A stretch of 64,000 nucleotides of DNA from Levilactobacillus yonginensis (GCF_964065165.1 NZ_OZ061549.1:1116001-1180000), one strand, 5' to 3'; positions 19,157 through 28,797 are shown, counted from the first letter of the stretch. Translations and numbers: made by a program. The notes: generated from the letters alone by a model not told the origin.

Positions 19157-19606
19157 TCAACTTTTTGTCTTTTTCCGTCTACTCGTCAAAAATCCTATCC
19201 AAACCGTAAGCAACAATATGATACCGGCCATCGTACCTAAGCCGAACCACGCCTCAGAAGTCTGAGGTAAGCGGCCCTTCGAAGTCTGGTTGGTTGGGCT
19301 GCTGCCCGTCGCCGGACTCGCGGTAGCCCCCTGACCACCCGAAGTACTCGTGTTGACGGGCTTCGAAGTTGTCCCGGGGTTACCATCGTCAGCGCCACCG
19401 CCGCTCACTAGATCGCCGTCATGTCCCCCACTAACCGAACCACTAGGTGTCGTGATCGTTGGTGTCGTAGGTGGCGTTAAAGTGACCGAGTAATGCGACT
19501 GTTGTACATCCCCTGACGATTGGTCAGCAGCTCGAGCAGTTGTTGGAATTCCCCAACCGACGGTAAGCAGGCTCAGTATCAGCAATCCTAGTTTTTGAAA
19601 ACGCAT
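19157..19606 (-). CDS. Small LPXTG-anchored protein of the WxL locus
   Basis: A 149-residue exported protein. The signal peptide ends near ARAA. The middle is low-complexity (Gly, Ser, Thr, Pro, Asp), followed by the sortase signal LPQTSE, a hydrophobic span and a RRKK tail. A sortase should attach it covalently to peptidoglycan; a sortase gene lies about 500 bp upstream. Small LPXTG proteins of this kind are regular members of csc-type WxL clusters and may scaffold the surface complex. First gene of the four-gene operon. Its stop lies just before the start of the next gene. Confidence 0.88.
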   Translation of the reverse strand: MRFQKLGLLILSLLTVGWGIPTTARAADQSSGDVQQSHYSVTLTPPTTPTITTPSGSVSGGHDGDLVSGGGADDGNPGTTSKPVNTSTSGGQGATASPATGSSPTNQTSKGRLPQTSEAWFGLGTMAGIILLLTVWIGFLTSRRKKTKS

Positions 19607-20053
19607 CGCTGTTCCCATCCTCACGTCCGTGTCTTTCCAAGCAACTCATTACCATTTCCAATGGACCTGTCTTGCAAGGCGAATCGAATCTCATCTGATT
19701 ACAGGCCATATACTATCACGACCCAATTAACTTGTCCACAATCTATAATCTGTGGTGAAAACAAGAACTAGCCCCGACCAACCCGCATCGTACCTCAGTT
19801 CATGCGTATTTATATTTTTTAGATTAAACACTGTTATATCAGCGTTTTTGCGTACATTTTCGCTATTAAAAACGCAATCAGCCCGCAAAAACTCTTGTGA
19901 ATATTTTAAAAAGCACCCGGTACATCATAGGGTAATTGGGTTCTTATACAACATGTCTAATGTATATCCTATGTACTATAAACCCTTGGGGCTTATGGCC
20001 TTAGACCATGAAAACAATCCCGCTTTTTTTATTCCAAAAAAAGGCAAAAAAAT
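19607..20053. other. Intergenic region upstream of the WxL operon
   Basis: About 450 bp. A possible minus-strand promoter near 19708-19737 (TGGACA, 17 bp, TAGTAT) would drive the WxL operon. Nothing else recognised; a plus-strand 101-codon frame here has no ribosome binding site or family resemblance. Confidence 0.4.
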
Positions 20054-20096
20054 GTAAAAAAAATGACGTTTTCTTAGAATGCTCTAAGAAAACGTC
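20054..20096. terminator. Strong terminator after the sortase gene
   Basis: A 14-bp perfect stem (GACGTTTTCTTAGA with its complement) and a 4-nt loop. On the minus strand it is followed by eight Ts, directly after the sortase stop. Confidence 0.92.
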
Positions 20097-20108
20097 GGTT
20101 TTATAAAA

Positions 20109-20831
20109 CTATTTATTGTTAAAGCCGCTATGGAAGCCTTTTTGTACGGAAACTGGTGCATTCTTGTACGCCATCTGCTTGACGTAAGTTCCGCGAATCA
20201 TCAATCGATTAGCTCCAGTTGCATCACAGGTAATCAGAGTTACTAGCTTCTTCTTAGTCTGATCAACCACTTTCACGTCGGTCGCTGGAATAAATTTCCG
20301 CACACTCACCTTGTACACGAAAACCTTCTTAGCGTTCGTTAAGTAGATTGTCTGCCCGACCCGGGTCTTCCAATACAACGGGCTAAACAGAATCGTCTGT
20401 GAGCTCATGTGGTGCCCAGCCAGCGGATAATTCCCCTCACCCATCTTTTGGTCCGGCCGCATAGTCCCCGCTGTTAACGCGAGAACCTCGTTGCTAACTC
20501 CCCGGGCAATTGGCAAATGAATCTTAGACTGGGGCATCAAGATCTCCCCAACCACGTGAATATCAGCCGTGTTCCACCGTGCGTTAGCCACAGTTGAGAA
20601 ATCCAGTGACTTGACCTTACTGAAATCAAACGACGCCTTTTTCTTCTCGTTTTTCTTAACGGACTTCTGCGTAATCTTCGGTTGATAGGAAGAAATCAAC
20701 CAGTTTTTGATCTGCTCATTGAAAATCAAGCCCAGGGACACCACAATCAACAGGACAAAGAGCGTCGACCAGAACCACCGCCACCGACTCTTCTTTTGTT
20801 TTTTGGGTGCTTGCTTGTTATTATCTGCCAT
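20109..20831 (-). CDS. srtA: Class A-like sortase
   Basis: A membrane-anchored transpeptidase that cleaves LPXTG signals and links proteins to peptidoglycan. One N-terminal membrane segment (about 18-38) follows a Lys-rich cytoplasmic tail. The catalytic domain has the His in YPLAGHHM, the Cys in LVTLITCDATG and the Arg in RLMIRG, so the triad is complete. The start gives MADNNKQ with GGAG 9 nt upstream. It is close to the small LPXTG protein at 19157, a likely substrate, but being the only sortase visible it may serve the whole genome. Confidence 0.93.
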   Translation of the reverse strand: MADNNKQAPKKQKKSRWRWFWSTLFVLLIVVSLGLIFNEQIKNWLISSYQPKITQKSVKKNEKKKASFDFSKVKSLDFSTVANARWNTADIHVVGEILMPQSKIHLPIARGVSNEVLALTAGTMRPDQKMGEGNYPLAGHHMSSQTILFSPLYWKTRVGQTIYLTNAKKVFVYKVSVRKFIPATDVKVVDQTKKKLVTLITCDATGANRLMIRGTYVKQMAYKNAPVSVQKGFHSGFNNK

Positions 20832-21032
20832 AATTACATACTCCATTCCCCAAATAATTCGGTCTCTTCGCTTTTGTATTTTACGCCCTTTACTGACTAA
20901 AACAAAGCCGAATACACCGAGAACGAGTTTATTCGTTGGAACTTAGCCGGCTACCTGGGGGGGCTACTCCAAGAATACCTAATGTCAAAGAGCCGCCCCT
21001 CCTTAATATGGAAGAACGACTCTCCGTCAGCT

Positions 21033-21413
21033 CTATTTATAAAGGGTGGAGCGATGCCCAAATCGCTTAAAAGTCACATGGTGTTTATTGATAAAGTGCA
21101 TCGTCACTGTCGATTGATATTTCCCCGCTTCAAATTCATAACCACGGAATTTATACCGGCGATTCCCCATTCTCTTGTATTTCAAGTGAGTGAGGTGCGG
21201 ATCATTATCGTCTAAAACAAATAGTTTCTTACTGATGTACATGGTCTCACCCATACGGCCCCTCATCACATCCTTGTCGTGCCAATGACCCCGGGCAATC
21301 CTAGGTGTCCCCTTGTGCCACCTAGCCGCTTGCGCCTGGGTATTACCACTAACCAGGCCACCCAATCCCAAGCTGCCGACTAATAATAACGCAGCTATCG
21401 CTTTACGATACAT
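21033..21413 (-). CDS. Small secreted basic protein of unknown function
   Basis: 126 residues with a signal peptide (about 1-29, cleavage after AQA). The mature part is basic and rich in His, Arg, Lys and Tyr, with the motif KLFVLDDNDPHLTHLKYKRMGNRRYKFRG spread over its middle. No Cys, no anchoring motif, so probably released or charge-bound to the wall. AGGAGA lies 5-8 nt before the ATG. Short His/Lys-rich exported proteins are common in lactobacilli, but I cannot name this one. Confidence 0.75.
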   Translation of the reverse strand: MYRKAIAALLLVGSLGLGGLVSGNTQAQAARWHKGTPRIARGHWHDKDVMRGRMGETMYISKKLFVLDDNDPHLTHLKYKRMGNRRYKFRGYEFEAGKYQSTVTMHFINKHHVTFKRFGHRSTLYK

Positions 21414-21473
21414 CTTGCCATCTCCTAAATAATAAATAGACTATCTCTCTAACGTTTAGCAGATTCACCCTAC

Positions 21474-21505
21474 AAAAAAACCGGCAACAGTTGAACTGTC
21501 GCCGG
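21474..21505 (-). terminator. Terminator of rpmE2
   Basis: Minus strand: CCGGCGACAGT and ACTGTTGCCGG arms with a 3-nt loop, then seven Ts. Confidence 0.92.
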
Positions 21506-21529
21506 CAAGACAAATCATAAATTTTATAA

Positions 21530-21781
21530 TTAGTCGTTGGACAAACCGTACTTCTTGTTGAAACGGTCCACAGCACCATCGGCCGTAGTAAACTTTTGCT
21601 TACCAGTGTAGAATGGGTGGGAATCAGAAGTAATTTCGACACGGATCAATGGGTACGTGTTACCGTCTTCCCATTCAACCGTTTCGTCAGAAGTTGCAGT
21701 TGAACCAGACAAGAACTGGAAACCAGTACTTGAGTCTTGGAACACAACTTCGTGGTAATCTGGATGAATTCCTTGCTTCAT
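21530..21781 (-). CDS. rpmE2: 50S ribosomal protein L31, type B (cysteine-free)
   Basis: 83 residues starting [14 protein letters not shown]. It has the L31 fold signature but no Cys at all, so it is the zinc-independent (C-minus, type B) form; in other bacteria this form replaces the zinc form when zinc is scarce. The C-terminal [16 protein letters not shown] is typical. I drop an upstream 10-residue extension because AAGGAG precedes the ATG at 21781. A Zur-type box occurs later in this window at the zinc importer, but none is evident here. Confidence 0.95.
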   Translation of the reverse strand: MKQGIHPDYHEVVFQDSSTGFQFLSGSTATSDETVEWEDGNTYPLIRVEITSDSHPFYTGKQKFTTADGAVDRFNKKYGLSND

Positions 21782-21881
21782 AATGTATTTCGCTCCTTTG
21801 CCCTGATCCATCTACTGGACCAGAGATTGATTTAATCGTCAACCGTTGAATTATACCATGAAATTATAATCGCGGCAATGC

Positions 21882-23168
21882 TTAATCTTGGCCGTTTTCA
21901 ACCAAGCTATCATCAACGATTTCTACATCGGCGTTTAGCGCCGTTAATTTTTCGACAATTCGATCATAACCGCGCAGAATATTATCCGCCTGACTGATTT
22001 CGGTGTCACCTTCAGCCATCAAACCGGCAATTACCAGCGACGCCCCAGCCCGAATCTCGCCAGCCTGAACTTGGCTGCCCACTAATTCGTCGCTCGGATC
22101 GATGATGATGGTGCCCTCTTCCGAACGAATGTGGGCCCCCATCTTCCGTAACTCAGCGATATGCTTAATGCGCTTAGGATAGATGGTATCAATAACCACA
22201 CTACTCCCGTCTGCCTTAAATAACAGCGGCGTCAACGGTTGCTGTAAATCCGTGGCAAAGCCAGGAAATGGCATCGTCTTGACCTGAATGGGCTGCAACT
22301 CCTCGGACCGCGGTACATAAATACTGTCTTCGTTGATCTCCAAAGGGACGCCCATTTCAATCATCTTAGCGGTAAAGGCCTCTAAGTGTTCTGGAATCAC
22401 ATTCTTTAACACCACACCATCCCCAACGGCCGCCGCCATGGACAAGTATGTCCCCGCTTCGATTCGGTCGGGAATAATGGTATGAGTGTTCATCGCCCGT
22501 AACGTTGGAACGCCTTCGATCCGAATCACGTCAGTACCGGCACCACGAACGTGCGCCCCCATGTTGTTCAGGAAAGTAGCGATATCAATGATTTCCGGTT
22601 CCTTCGCGGCGTTTTCAATCACCGTCGTCCCAACTGCTTTAACTGCAGCCAAAATCGAGTTGATCGTTGCACCAACCGAAACCATATCCAAGAAGATCCG
22701 CGCACCATGCAGGCCTTCTGGTCCTGTAGTGATACGGACCGTTCCGTCGTGCTCATCAACCTGAGCACCCAAGGCCTTGAACGCCTTGATGTGTTGGTCA
22801 ATTGGCCGTGGCCCAATGTTGTCGCCGCCAGGAAAACTCAGCGTGGCCCGTTGGAACCGCCCCAACAAGGACCCCATAAAATAATACGACGCACGCAAGC
22901 TCTTGATAGCCTTGCTGGGTAACGGTGCTTCGACGATTTCCGTCGGGTCAATGGTGAGGACCCCATCTTCAAAGGTTGATTGCACATTCATTGATTTTAA
23001 AATAAGCATTAAGTTATGCACATCGAGGATATCCGGTACCATATCAAAACGCACTGGAGTATCAGCTAGAATCGCTGCCGGAATTAATGCTACTGTGCTA
23101 TTTTTGGCGCCGCCAATCGTCACTTCTCCAGAAAGGCGCTGGCCGCCATGAATAATCATTTTCTTCAT
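21882..23168 (-). CDS. murA: UDP-GlcNAc 1-carboxyvinyltransferase with Cys-to-Asp change
   Basis: Transfers enolpyruvate from PEP to UDP-GlcNAc, the first committed step of peptidoglycan synthesis. At 428 residues it has normal length; [13 protein letters not shown] at the N-terminus carries the catalytic Lys. In the active-site loop the sequence is [12 protein letters not shown], so the residue equivalent to E. coli Cys115, the fosfomycin target, is Asp116. Asp at this site is known in Mycobacterium and Chlamydia and gives active, fosfomycin-insensitive enzymes. The murA-rpmE2 order is usual in lactobacilli. A second murA copy may exist elsewhere. Confidence 0.95.
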   Translation of the reverse strand: MKKMIIHGGQRLSGEVTIGGAKNSTVALIPAAILADTPVRFDMVPDILDVHNLMLILKSMNVQSTFEDGVLTIDPTEIVEAPLPSKAIKSLRASYYFMGSLLGRFQRATLSFPGGDNIGPRPIDQHIKAFKALGAQVDEHDGTVRITTGPEGLHGARIFLDMVSVGATINSILAAVKAVGTTVIENAAKEPEIIDIATFLNNMGAHVRGAGTDVIRIEGVPTLRAMNTHTIIPDRIEAGTYLSMAAAVGDGVVLKNVIPEHLEAFTAKMIEMGVPLEINEDSIYVPRSEELQPIQVKTMPFPGFATDLQQPLTPLLFKADGSSVVIDTIYPKRIKHIAELRKMGAHIRSEEGTIIIDPSDELVGSQVQAGEIRAGASLVIAGLMAEGDTEISQADNILRGYDRIVEKLTALNADVEIVDDSLVENGQD

Positions 23169-23294
23169 TGTGATGTGTTCCTCACTTAAATTTATCTTCC
23201 ATATAATTCCATACAGTCAGATACCATGATAAATAATACCAGGCAAAAAGACAACTGTTTCCCAGCATTTCACGCAAAATGTAATATTCAGCGA

Positions 23295-23831
23295 CTACAA
23301 GACCTGGTCTCGTAGGTCATCTAGGTCCCTGGCTAGAATGGTGTCAATAATAATTTGGGTCAGTTGCTGGGGTGTCTCAGGCATCCCAGCTTTGACCCAT
23401 TTTTTTAGGATACTTTGCAAACCGGCGCCAATGTAGGTGCCCTGGTAATCGTCAATCAGTGGCGGTTCCGGGCCATTTTGCCGCATTAGTTCCTGCATCC
23501 GCTCCAATAGTTTGGTTTTGCCTTCAACAAATACCAAATTGCTTAACTTTTTGTCTTCATAGAACGCCATTAATAGGTGCTCTAACGCCTGCGTTGGCGT
23601 TGCCCCCTCTAGCGGGTTCAATGCCGATACAAAGTCCTTCTCGATGCTCGCAACGCAATCGTAGATGTCCGTATAGTATCGATAGAACGTTGTGCGATTC
23701 ACATCGGCCTGCGCGCAAACCTCCGTCACCGAGATGGCGTTAATCGGTTTACTTTCCAGTAATGACAGAACCGTTTGCTGAATGATCCCCTGCGTATACT
23801 GGGCGCGCCGATTATTTTTCACACCAACCAT
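23295..23831 (-). CDS. TetR/AcrR-family transcriptional regulator
   Basis: 178 residues. The N-terminal helix-turn-helix is clear (AISVTEVCAQADVNRTTFYRYYTDIYD, split over residues 34-57). The C-terminal ligand domain is weakly conserved, as usual. AGGAGTG lies 7 nt before the ATG. Divergent from the ABC exporter at 24120, which it probably represses; palindromes at 23969-23984 and 23989-24002 near the exporter promoter are candidate operators. The inducer is unknown. Confidence 0.9.
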   Translation of the reverse strand: MVGVKNNRRAQYTQGIIQQTVLSLLESKPINAISVTEVCAQADVNRTTFYRYYTDIYDCVASIEKDFVSALNPLEGATPTQALEHLLMAFYEDKKLSNLVFVEGKTKLLERMQELMRQNGPEPPLIDDYQGTYIGAGLQSILKKWVKAGMPETPQQLTQIIIDTILARDLDDLRDQVL

Positions 23832-23968
23832 AGATCTTCACTCCTAATTTTGCCACACACCCGCCCGACCACGAGAGATATTACGTGCTGTCACCACTAT
23901 TTCTATGGTATGGTAAGGACCGCAAAACCTGGCGTGCGTAAGTATCAAAACAACATGTTCATAAAAAC

Positions 23969-23984
23969 TGTTGCGTTTACAACA
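23969..23984. promoter_or_regulatory. Candidate TetR operator 1
   Basis: TGTTG(6)CAACA, perfect 5-bp arms, about 20 bp upstream of the exporter -35. Confidence 0.4.
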
Positions 23985-23988
23985 CTTC

Positions 23989-24002
23989 CGTCAACATTGA
24001 CG
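23989..24002. promoter_or_regulatory. Candidate TetR operator 2
   Basis: CGTCAA-CA-TTGACG, perfect 6-bp arms, ending 1 bp before the predicted -35. Binding here would block polymerase. Confidence 0.5.
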
Positions 24003-24003
24003 C

Positions 24004-24032
24004 TTGTTCTGTCGACCATTTGTTTTTATGAT
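24004..24032 (+). promoter_or_regulatory. Promoter of the ABC exporter
   Basis: -35 TTGTTC (24004-24009), 17-bp spacer, -10 TATGAT (24027-24032), about 90 nt before the start. Confidence 0.6.
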
Positions 24033-24119
24033 ATAAGACACGGTGTTGCAATAATGCTATTTTATCAGAAAAACCGAAGCAACAACAGCCAAAATCAAAA
24101 ATTGGAAGGATTATTTCAA

Positions 24120-26453
24120 ATGCTGGAACTCAAACATATCAAAAAGTACTACCACGTGGGCGATTCCGTCACGAAGGCTCTAGATGACGTTTCCGTGGCC
24201 TTCCGTTCCCAAGAATTTGTGGCCATTCTGGGCCCTAGTGGTTCCGGGAAGACAACCATGCTAAATGGTATTGGTGGCTTAGACATTTATGATTCTGGTG
24301 ACCTTGCCATCGAAGGTAAGTCTACCAAAGACTTCTCCGCCTCCGATTGGGACGCTTACCGGAACAATTCCGTTGGTTTCATCTTCCAAAGCTATAACAT
24401 CATCAGTCACTTAAGTATTCTCGACAACGTTGAAATGGGGATGACTCTGAGTGGGGTCTCCAACCAAGAAAAGAAGGAAAAGGCGCTTAAGGCTCTGGAC
24501 CGCGTTGGCCTAACCGAACACATCAACAAGAAGCCGAACCAACTTTCTGGTGGTCAACTACAACGGGTCGCCATTGCCCGGGCGATTGCCAACGAGCCAG
24601 AAATTCTGCTCTGTGACGAACCAACTGGTGCCCTGTATACTGAGACCAGCAACGAAATCATGCAGCTGATCAAGGAACTTTCCGCTGAACGGCTGGTTAT
24701 CATGGTGACGCATAACCCCGACTTGGCTCGGCAATACGCTGACCGGATCATCGAATTCGCCGATGGTAAGATTCAAAACGACTCGAACCCCTACAGCGAA
24801 CACGCAGATGCCGAACAGTTTAAGTTGAAGAAAACGCGGATGACCTTCTGGACGGCTTTGAAACTTTCCTTCAATAACATCCGGACCAAGAAGGGGCGAA
24901 CTGCTTTGACAGCCTTCGCCTCCAGTATCGGCATCATCGGTATTGCCGTCGTCTTGGCCCTGTCCAACGGATTCCAGACGCAGATCAACAAGACTCAGGC
25001 CAACACCTTGGCCCAATTCCCGGTCACAATTTCACAGACTGCTACCAGCACCACCGGTACCCAAGCCAACGACAAAGTGAAGACGAACAACGCTAAACGC
25101 GTGACGGCTAAAGTTAGCCAACAGGACAAGGCTACTCACACCAACAAGCTTACCAAGGGTTACTTAAACTACGTTAAAAAACTCGATAAGAATTTGAGCA
25201 AGAATGTGACGTACACTTACTCGACAGGGATGAACTTGTTGCGTCAAGTGGACGGTAAAGCCAAGACGGTCTCCTTCTCCAACGTCGATAACAGTAACTC
25301 TAACGGCCCTAGTGCCATGCAATCAGCCATGGCAGCTAACACTGGTGTCGGTGGTTCCGTCTACCCCAGTGCCAATGATGGTGGCACCAACTTCTTGAAG
25401 AAACACTACAAGTTGGTTTCTGGTTCGTATCCTAAGAGTGCCAACGACATTATCTTAATCGTTGACCGCGACGGCTCAACCAACATCAACGCATTAAAGA
25501 ACCTGGGTTACACTGCCAAAGACAACCAGAAGTTTAGCTACGGTAATATCGTGGGCACTAAGATCAAGGTCGTCAACAACAACGATTACTACCAAAGCCT
25601 CCCCACTGGCAACTACGTGCCAAACAAGGCGACAAACACCTTGTACAACAACAATCACAACATGACGTTGAAGGTTGCCGGTATCGTAAAGGTCAAATCT
25701 AAGTCCTCTGAAAACGTTCTGGCTGCCGGTATCGCGTACAGCGATAAGTTAACGCAAAACATCATTCAAGCAAATAAAGGTTCCAAGATTGTTAAGGCTC
25801 AAAAGAAGGCCAGCGACAACGTCATTACAGGCCAAAGCGTGGATAAGACCACGAAGAAATCGTTGGTCAGCTACTTAGGTGGTTCCACCACACCTGCTAG
25901 CATTCTGATCTACCCCAACACCTTTAAGAACAAAGACAAGGTGTTGAAGTACCTCGACAAGTACAACCAAGGTAAGAGCAAATCTGACAAGGTGATTTAC
26001 ACCGATATGGCCGGGACCGTTTCCAGTCTGACTGGTGGGTTGATGGATGCCATCACCTACGTATTGGTCGCCTTTGCCGGCATCTCACTGGTAACCAGTA
26101 TGATTATGATTGCCATCATCACCTACACGTCCGTGCTTGAACGGACCAAGGAAATTGGGATTCTGAAAGCATTAGGGGCCCGGAAGAAAGACATTACCCG
26201 CGTCTTCGATGCTGAAACCTTTATCCTGGGTGTTGGCTCTGGTGCACTGGGTGTCGTCATTGCCTGGTTACTGACGTTCCCAATCAACGTGGTGCTGAAG
26301 AGTATCACTGACTTGAGTAACGTGGCCCACCTGAACCCCGTCCACGGTATTATCCTGATTATCATCAGTACCGTCCTGACGATGTTAGGCGGTCACATCC
26401 CCGCACGGATGGCGGCCAAGAAGGACGCGGCAACTGCCTTACGTTCTGAATAA
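24120..26453 (+). CDS. MacB-like ABC transporter, ATPase fused to FtsX permease
   Basis: A 777-residue fusion. The ATPase comes first: Walker A GPSGSGKTT (about 38-46), signature LSGGQLQRVAIARA and Walker B ILLCDEPTGAL. A membrane span follows at about 275-295 (SSIGIIGIAVVLALSNG). A large extracellular domain of about 350 residues is rich in Lys, Asn, Ser and Thr. Three spans form the FtsX domain at the end. This build matches type VII (MacB) transporters linked to peptide resistance or mechanotransmission rather than simple transport. The ATG follows GGAAGG by 10 nt; an upstream in-frame extension is non-coding. Under the divergent TetR. Confidence 0.92.
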   Translation: MLELKHIKKYYHVGDSVTKALDDVSVAFRSQEFVAILGPSGSGKTTMLNGIGGLDIYDSGDLAIEGKSTKDFSASDWDAYRNNSVGFIFQSYNIISHLSILDNVEMGMTLSGVSNQEKKEKALKALDRVGLTEHINKKPNQLSGGQLQRVAIARAIANEPEILLCDEPTGALYTETSNEIMQLIKELSAERLVIMVTHNPDLARQYADRIIEFADGKIQNDSNPYSEHADAEQFKLKKTRMTFWTALKLSFNNIRTKKGRTALTAFASSIGIIGIAVVLALSNGFQTQINKTQANTLAQFPVTISQTATSTTGTQANDKVKTNNAKRVTAKVSQQDKATHTNKLTKGYLNYVKKLDKNLSKNVTYTYSTGMNLLRQVDGKAKTVSFSNVDNSNSNGPSAMQSAMAANTGVGGSVYPSANDGGTNFLKKHYKLVSGSYPKSANDIILIVDRDGSTNINALKNLGYTAKDNQKFSYGNIVGTKIKVVNNNDYYQSLPTGNYVPNKATNTLYNNNHNMTLKVAGIVKVKSKSSENVLAAGIAYSDKLTQNIIQANKGSKIVKAQKKASDNVITGQSVDKTTKKSLVSYLGGSTTPASILIYPNTFKNKDKVLKYLDKYNQGKSKSDKVIYTDMAGTVSSLTGGLMDAITYVLVAFAGISLVTSMIMIAIITYTSVLERTKEIGILKALGARKKDITRVFDAETFILGVGSGALGVVIAWLLTFPINVVLKSITDLSNVAHLNPVHGIILIIISTVLTMLGGHIPARMAAKKDAATALRSE

Positions 26454-26468
26454 TTTCTAAATCCACTT

Positions 26469-26507
26469 AAAACGACCTCCCCGCTTAGTTGGGGAGGTCG
26501 TTTTTTT
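26469..26507 (+). terminator. Terminator of the ABC exporter
   Basis: AAAACGACCTCCCC pairs with GGGGAGGTCGTTTT, followed by Ts. Confidence 0.95.
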
Positions 26508-26568
26508 CTGTTTATTAGGCTGGCTGGTAACAACTAGCCTATTGGCCGGTCAGCTTAATCCTTGAAAA

Positions 26569-27825
26569 TTATTCGCCGTATTGCGTTGAAACGACTTTGT
26601 ATTTCCCTGTAACTATATCTTGTTTCATCAATTCTCCCTTAGCATTAATTTCGTAAGATGCCACTCTGGGAGAGACATCGGGAGATGCACCAGCCTCTTG
26701 CATCCGTCTGGTTGAATGGTTTTCATGAACCTCAATATCTAAATTGCCTTTTTTATTCATATCTTGTAAAAATAAATAGTCGCTCTGTGCAAATTTATCT
26801 GGATTGCCCTTAAGATCATCCTTTAACATATTCGTCCAAATCCAATCATTCACCTGAGCCGTTGTTAAGTTACTAGTATCCACACTGCCACTCGTAGCGG
26901 TGGTGGAGGATCTGGAGTTGTCAGTACCGTTGTCACTAGAGCTACTAGATTCACCGTCCACTACTGGCGTATCCTTGGTTGATTTTCGGGTCATTACCGG
27001 AGTATCACCCAACGTATCAATCAATTTCAACCGCTTACCAGTCAGGTTGACTCGATAAACATCTGGGGCTACTTTTCGACCAGTCCAGTATGACTTCAGC
27101 AGGTAATCCCCACCAGTCAACTTTTTGTAAGACACATTCGAATTGGCACCCCAACCAGCACCATCACCGACCTTATTCCCTTGCTGATCATAACTATTAT
27201 TCAAGCCATCGAGAGTCGTCTCGAGAATATAAAAATAGGTCTTTTCTTTAGGCGCCTGTTTATCTACCGAGGAACTGCGACCGTTCAGCTTCCCGCCTAA
27301 CTTCAATCGCTTGGCATCATAAATACCAGTCTCCCAAGTCCCTTTTAATTCTGAAGGAACGCCCTTCTTCCAGGCCGTTCCATCATCACCAATAATAAAG
27401 TTTCGACTTAATTGAGGCGTGCTGCTTTTAAGACTGTAAGATTGCAGCCCACCATCCAGCCACGACAAGGTCAACGCCATCTTCTGACCATTATTCCGCT
27501 TAATCGTCAGCCTCTGGTCAGAATCTTTCTTCTGGCTCTTCGTTACGATTCCCTTAACAATCGTCTTGCCCCTGGTAGTCAACGCCCACCGCCAGTGGTT
27601 TTGGTGATAGTAAAACCGCGAATAGGTCACTTGGTGATTACTCTGCGTACCGGCATCCTCCGCCGCTTTTTGGCTAGCTGGCTTCAATGCCGTCGTCAAC
27701 TTGGACGGTTGGGGCTGATCAGCCAGCTTCGTTTCCGACTGGCTAGCATTCTGTTTAGCATGGCAACCGCTCACGACCACCATGGCTAGCAATGCTAACC
27801 CCACTAATCTGACCTTGGTTTTCAT
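26569..27825 (-). CDS. Lipoprotein of unknown function
   Basis: 418 residues. The lipobox VVSGC places the lipidated Cys at about residue 21, so it is anchored on the outer face of the membrane. The mature part opens with a Gln/Ser/Ala-rich spacer, then a beta-rich domain (about 60-270). A Ser/Asp/Asn/Thr linker (about 280-310) and a short helical C-terminal domain with TTAQVNDWIWTNML follow. The end of that domain suits a ligand-binding or regulatory role, but no family is certain. The start at the second ATG has AGGAG 7 nt upstream. It faces the exporter tail-to-tail, so no operon link. Confidence 0.8.
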   Translation of the reverse strand: MKTKVRLVGLALLAMVVVSGCHAKQNASQSETKLADQPQPSKLTTALKPASQKAAEDAGTQSNHQVTYSRFYYHQNHWRWALTTRGKTIVKGIVTKSQKKDSDQRLTIKRNNGQKMALTLSWLDGGLQSYSLKSSTPQLSRNFIIGDDGTAWKKGVPSELKGTWETGIYDAKRLKLGGKLNGRSSSVDKQAPKEKTYFYILETTLDGLNNSYDQQGNKVGDGAGWGANSNVSYKKLTGGDYLLKSYWTGRKVAPDVYRVNLTGKRLKLIDTLGDTPVMTRKSTKDTPVVDGESSSSSDNGTDNSRSSTTATSGSVDTSNLTTAQVNDWIWTNMLKDDLKGNPDKFAQSDYLFLQDMNKKGNLDIEVHENHSTRRMQEAGASPDVSPRVASYEINAKGELMKQDIVTGKYKVVSTQYGE

Positions 27826-28001
27826 TGTCATTCTCCTTTATATTTTGGCAAAATAAAAACGGCCTGTCTGCCCCAATAACACGATGAACAAGGTCTATCT
27901 ACCAACTGTCATTATGTACTGTGCCATTAATCAAAAATAGCCACCGCTTACACTGTAAGCATACACCCACGACTGCAAAAAACGTAGTGCCATTTTATCC
28001 T

Positions 28002-28053
28002 AAAAAAGTGTCGCATTAATGCCCAGTAATCCTGAGAAATAATGCGACACTGT
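28002..28053 (-). terminator. Terminator of the alsS-budA operon
   Basis: Minus strand: AGTGTCGCATTA pairs with TAATGCGACACT around a 21-nt loop, then six Ts. Confidence 0.9.
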
Positions 28054-28073
28054 TTGAATTAATGATTATTGGT

Positions 28074-28784
28074 TTACCCTTCAGCTTGATGGACGTCTTC
28101 CTTGATATTATCTTCAGCAAAGTCGTGAGCGCGGTAGTCCGGATCATCAATCGGTAAGTGCTGTTCCAACGTACTGAACGGTTGAACATTGACCTCGCCA
28201 GTCACCGTTTCAAAGTCCAGCAAGTGGCCACCAAAGCTCCGATCATCTGCCAGGAAGTGGTGATGAAAACCGCCGACGGCAATGCCATCAAATAACTGCG
28301 GTGAATAGTAGCCGATCAAAGTTCCCTGAACGCTATCCCGAGTGAAAACACTCTGGTTCTTAGCAGTTTCTGCCAAGGACTGATAAGGCTGGCTCGACTT
28401 TGCCACGGCCCGGGTCTTCACGTTGGTAAAGGTTCCCGTTGCCTTGACCGAGAAGAACGCATTATCCAGCTTGCTTAGCGCTAGGATCTGTTGATTAAAC
28501 GCGGTTTTGCTGGCATTTTCCACCGTCATTAGGGGTTGGTAGTCGGCAAAGTGACTGTTTGCAAATGGCAATGTAAAGTCGTCACCGACGACCTTCACCT
28601 CGCCACGACTATTGACCTGATAGGGTTGACCCTCTAAAATAATCAACTCACCATCCAGGCCTTCACCAGTTCCAATGCCAGTGTCCCCGTGTTGAAGTAA
28701 TTCCTTCATCGTAAGGGTTCCGGTCAAAAGGCCCGGGACCAACAGGGCTAACGTCCCATGTTGAAATAATTTTGTCGTATCCAT
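28074..28784 (-). CDS. budA: Alpha-acetolactate decarboxylase
   Basis: Converts alpha-acetolactate to acetoin, draining pyruvate without acid production. 236 residues. The zinc site is visible as H174 and H176 in GGFHHHFLADD and H187 in GGHLLDF. The N-terminal TGIGTGEGLDGELIIL motif is typical. AAGGAG precedes the ATG. It lies 13 nt after alsS, so the pair is an operon in which the decarboxylase uses the synthase product at once. Confidence 0.96.
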   Translation of the reverse strand: MDTTKLFQHGTLALLVPGLLTGTLTMKELLQHGDTGIGTGEGLDGELIILEGQPYQVNSRGEVKVVGDDFTLPFANSHFADYQPLMTVENASKTAFNQQILALSKLDNAFFSVKATGTFTNVKTRAVAKSSQPYQSLAETAKNQSVFTRDSVQGTLIGYYSPQLFDGIAVGGFHHHFLADDRSFGGHLLDFETVTGEVNVQPFSTLEQHLPIDDPDYRAHDFAEDNIKEDVHQAEG

Positions 28785-28797
28785 TCCGCATGCTCCT

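Noticed and set aside
19752..20057. 101-codon plus-strand frame upstream of the WxL operon
   Set aside because: No binding site, runs into the sortase terminator, composition like intergenic DNA.
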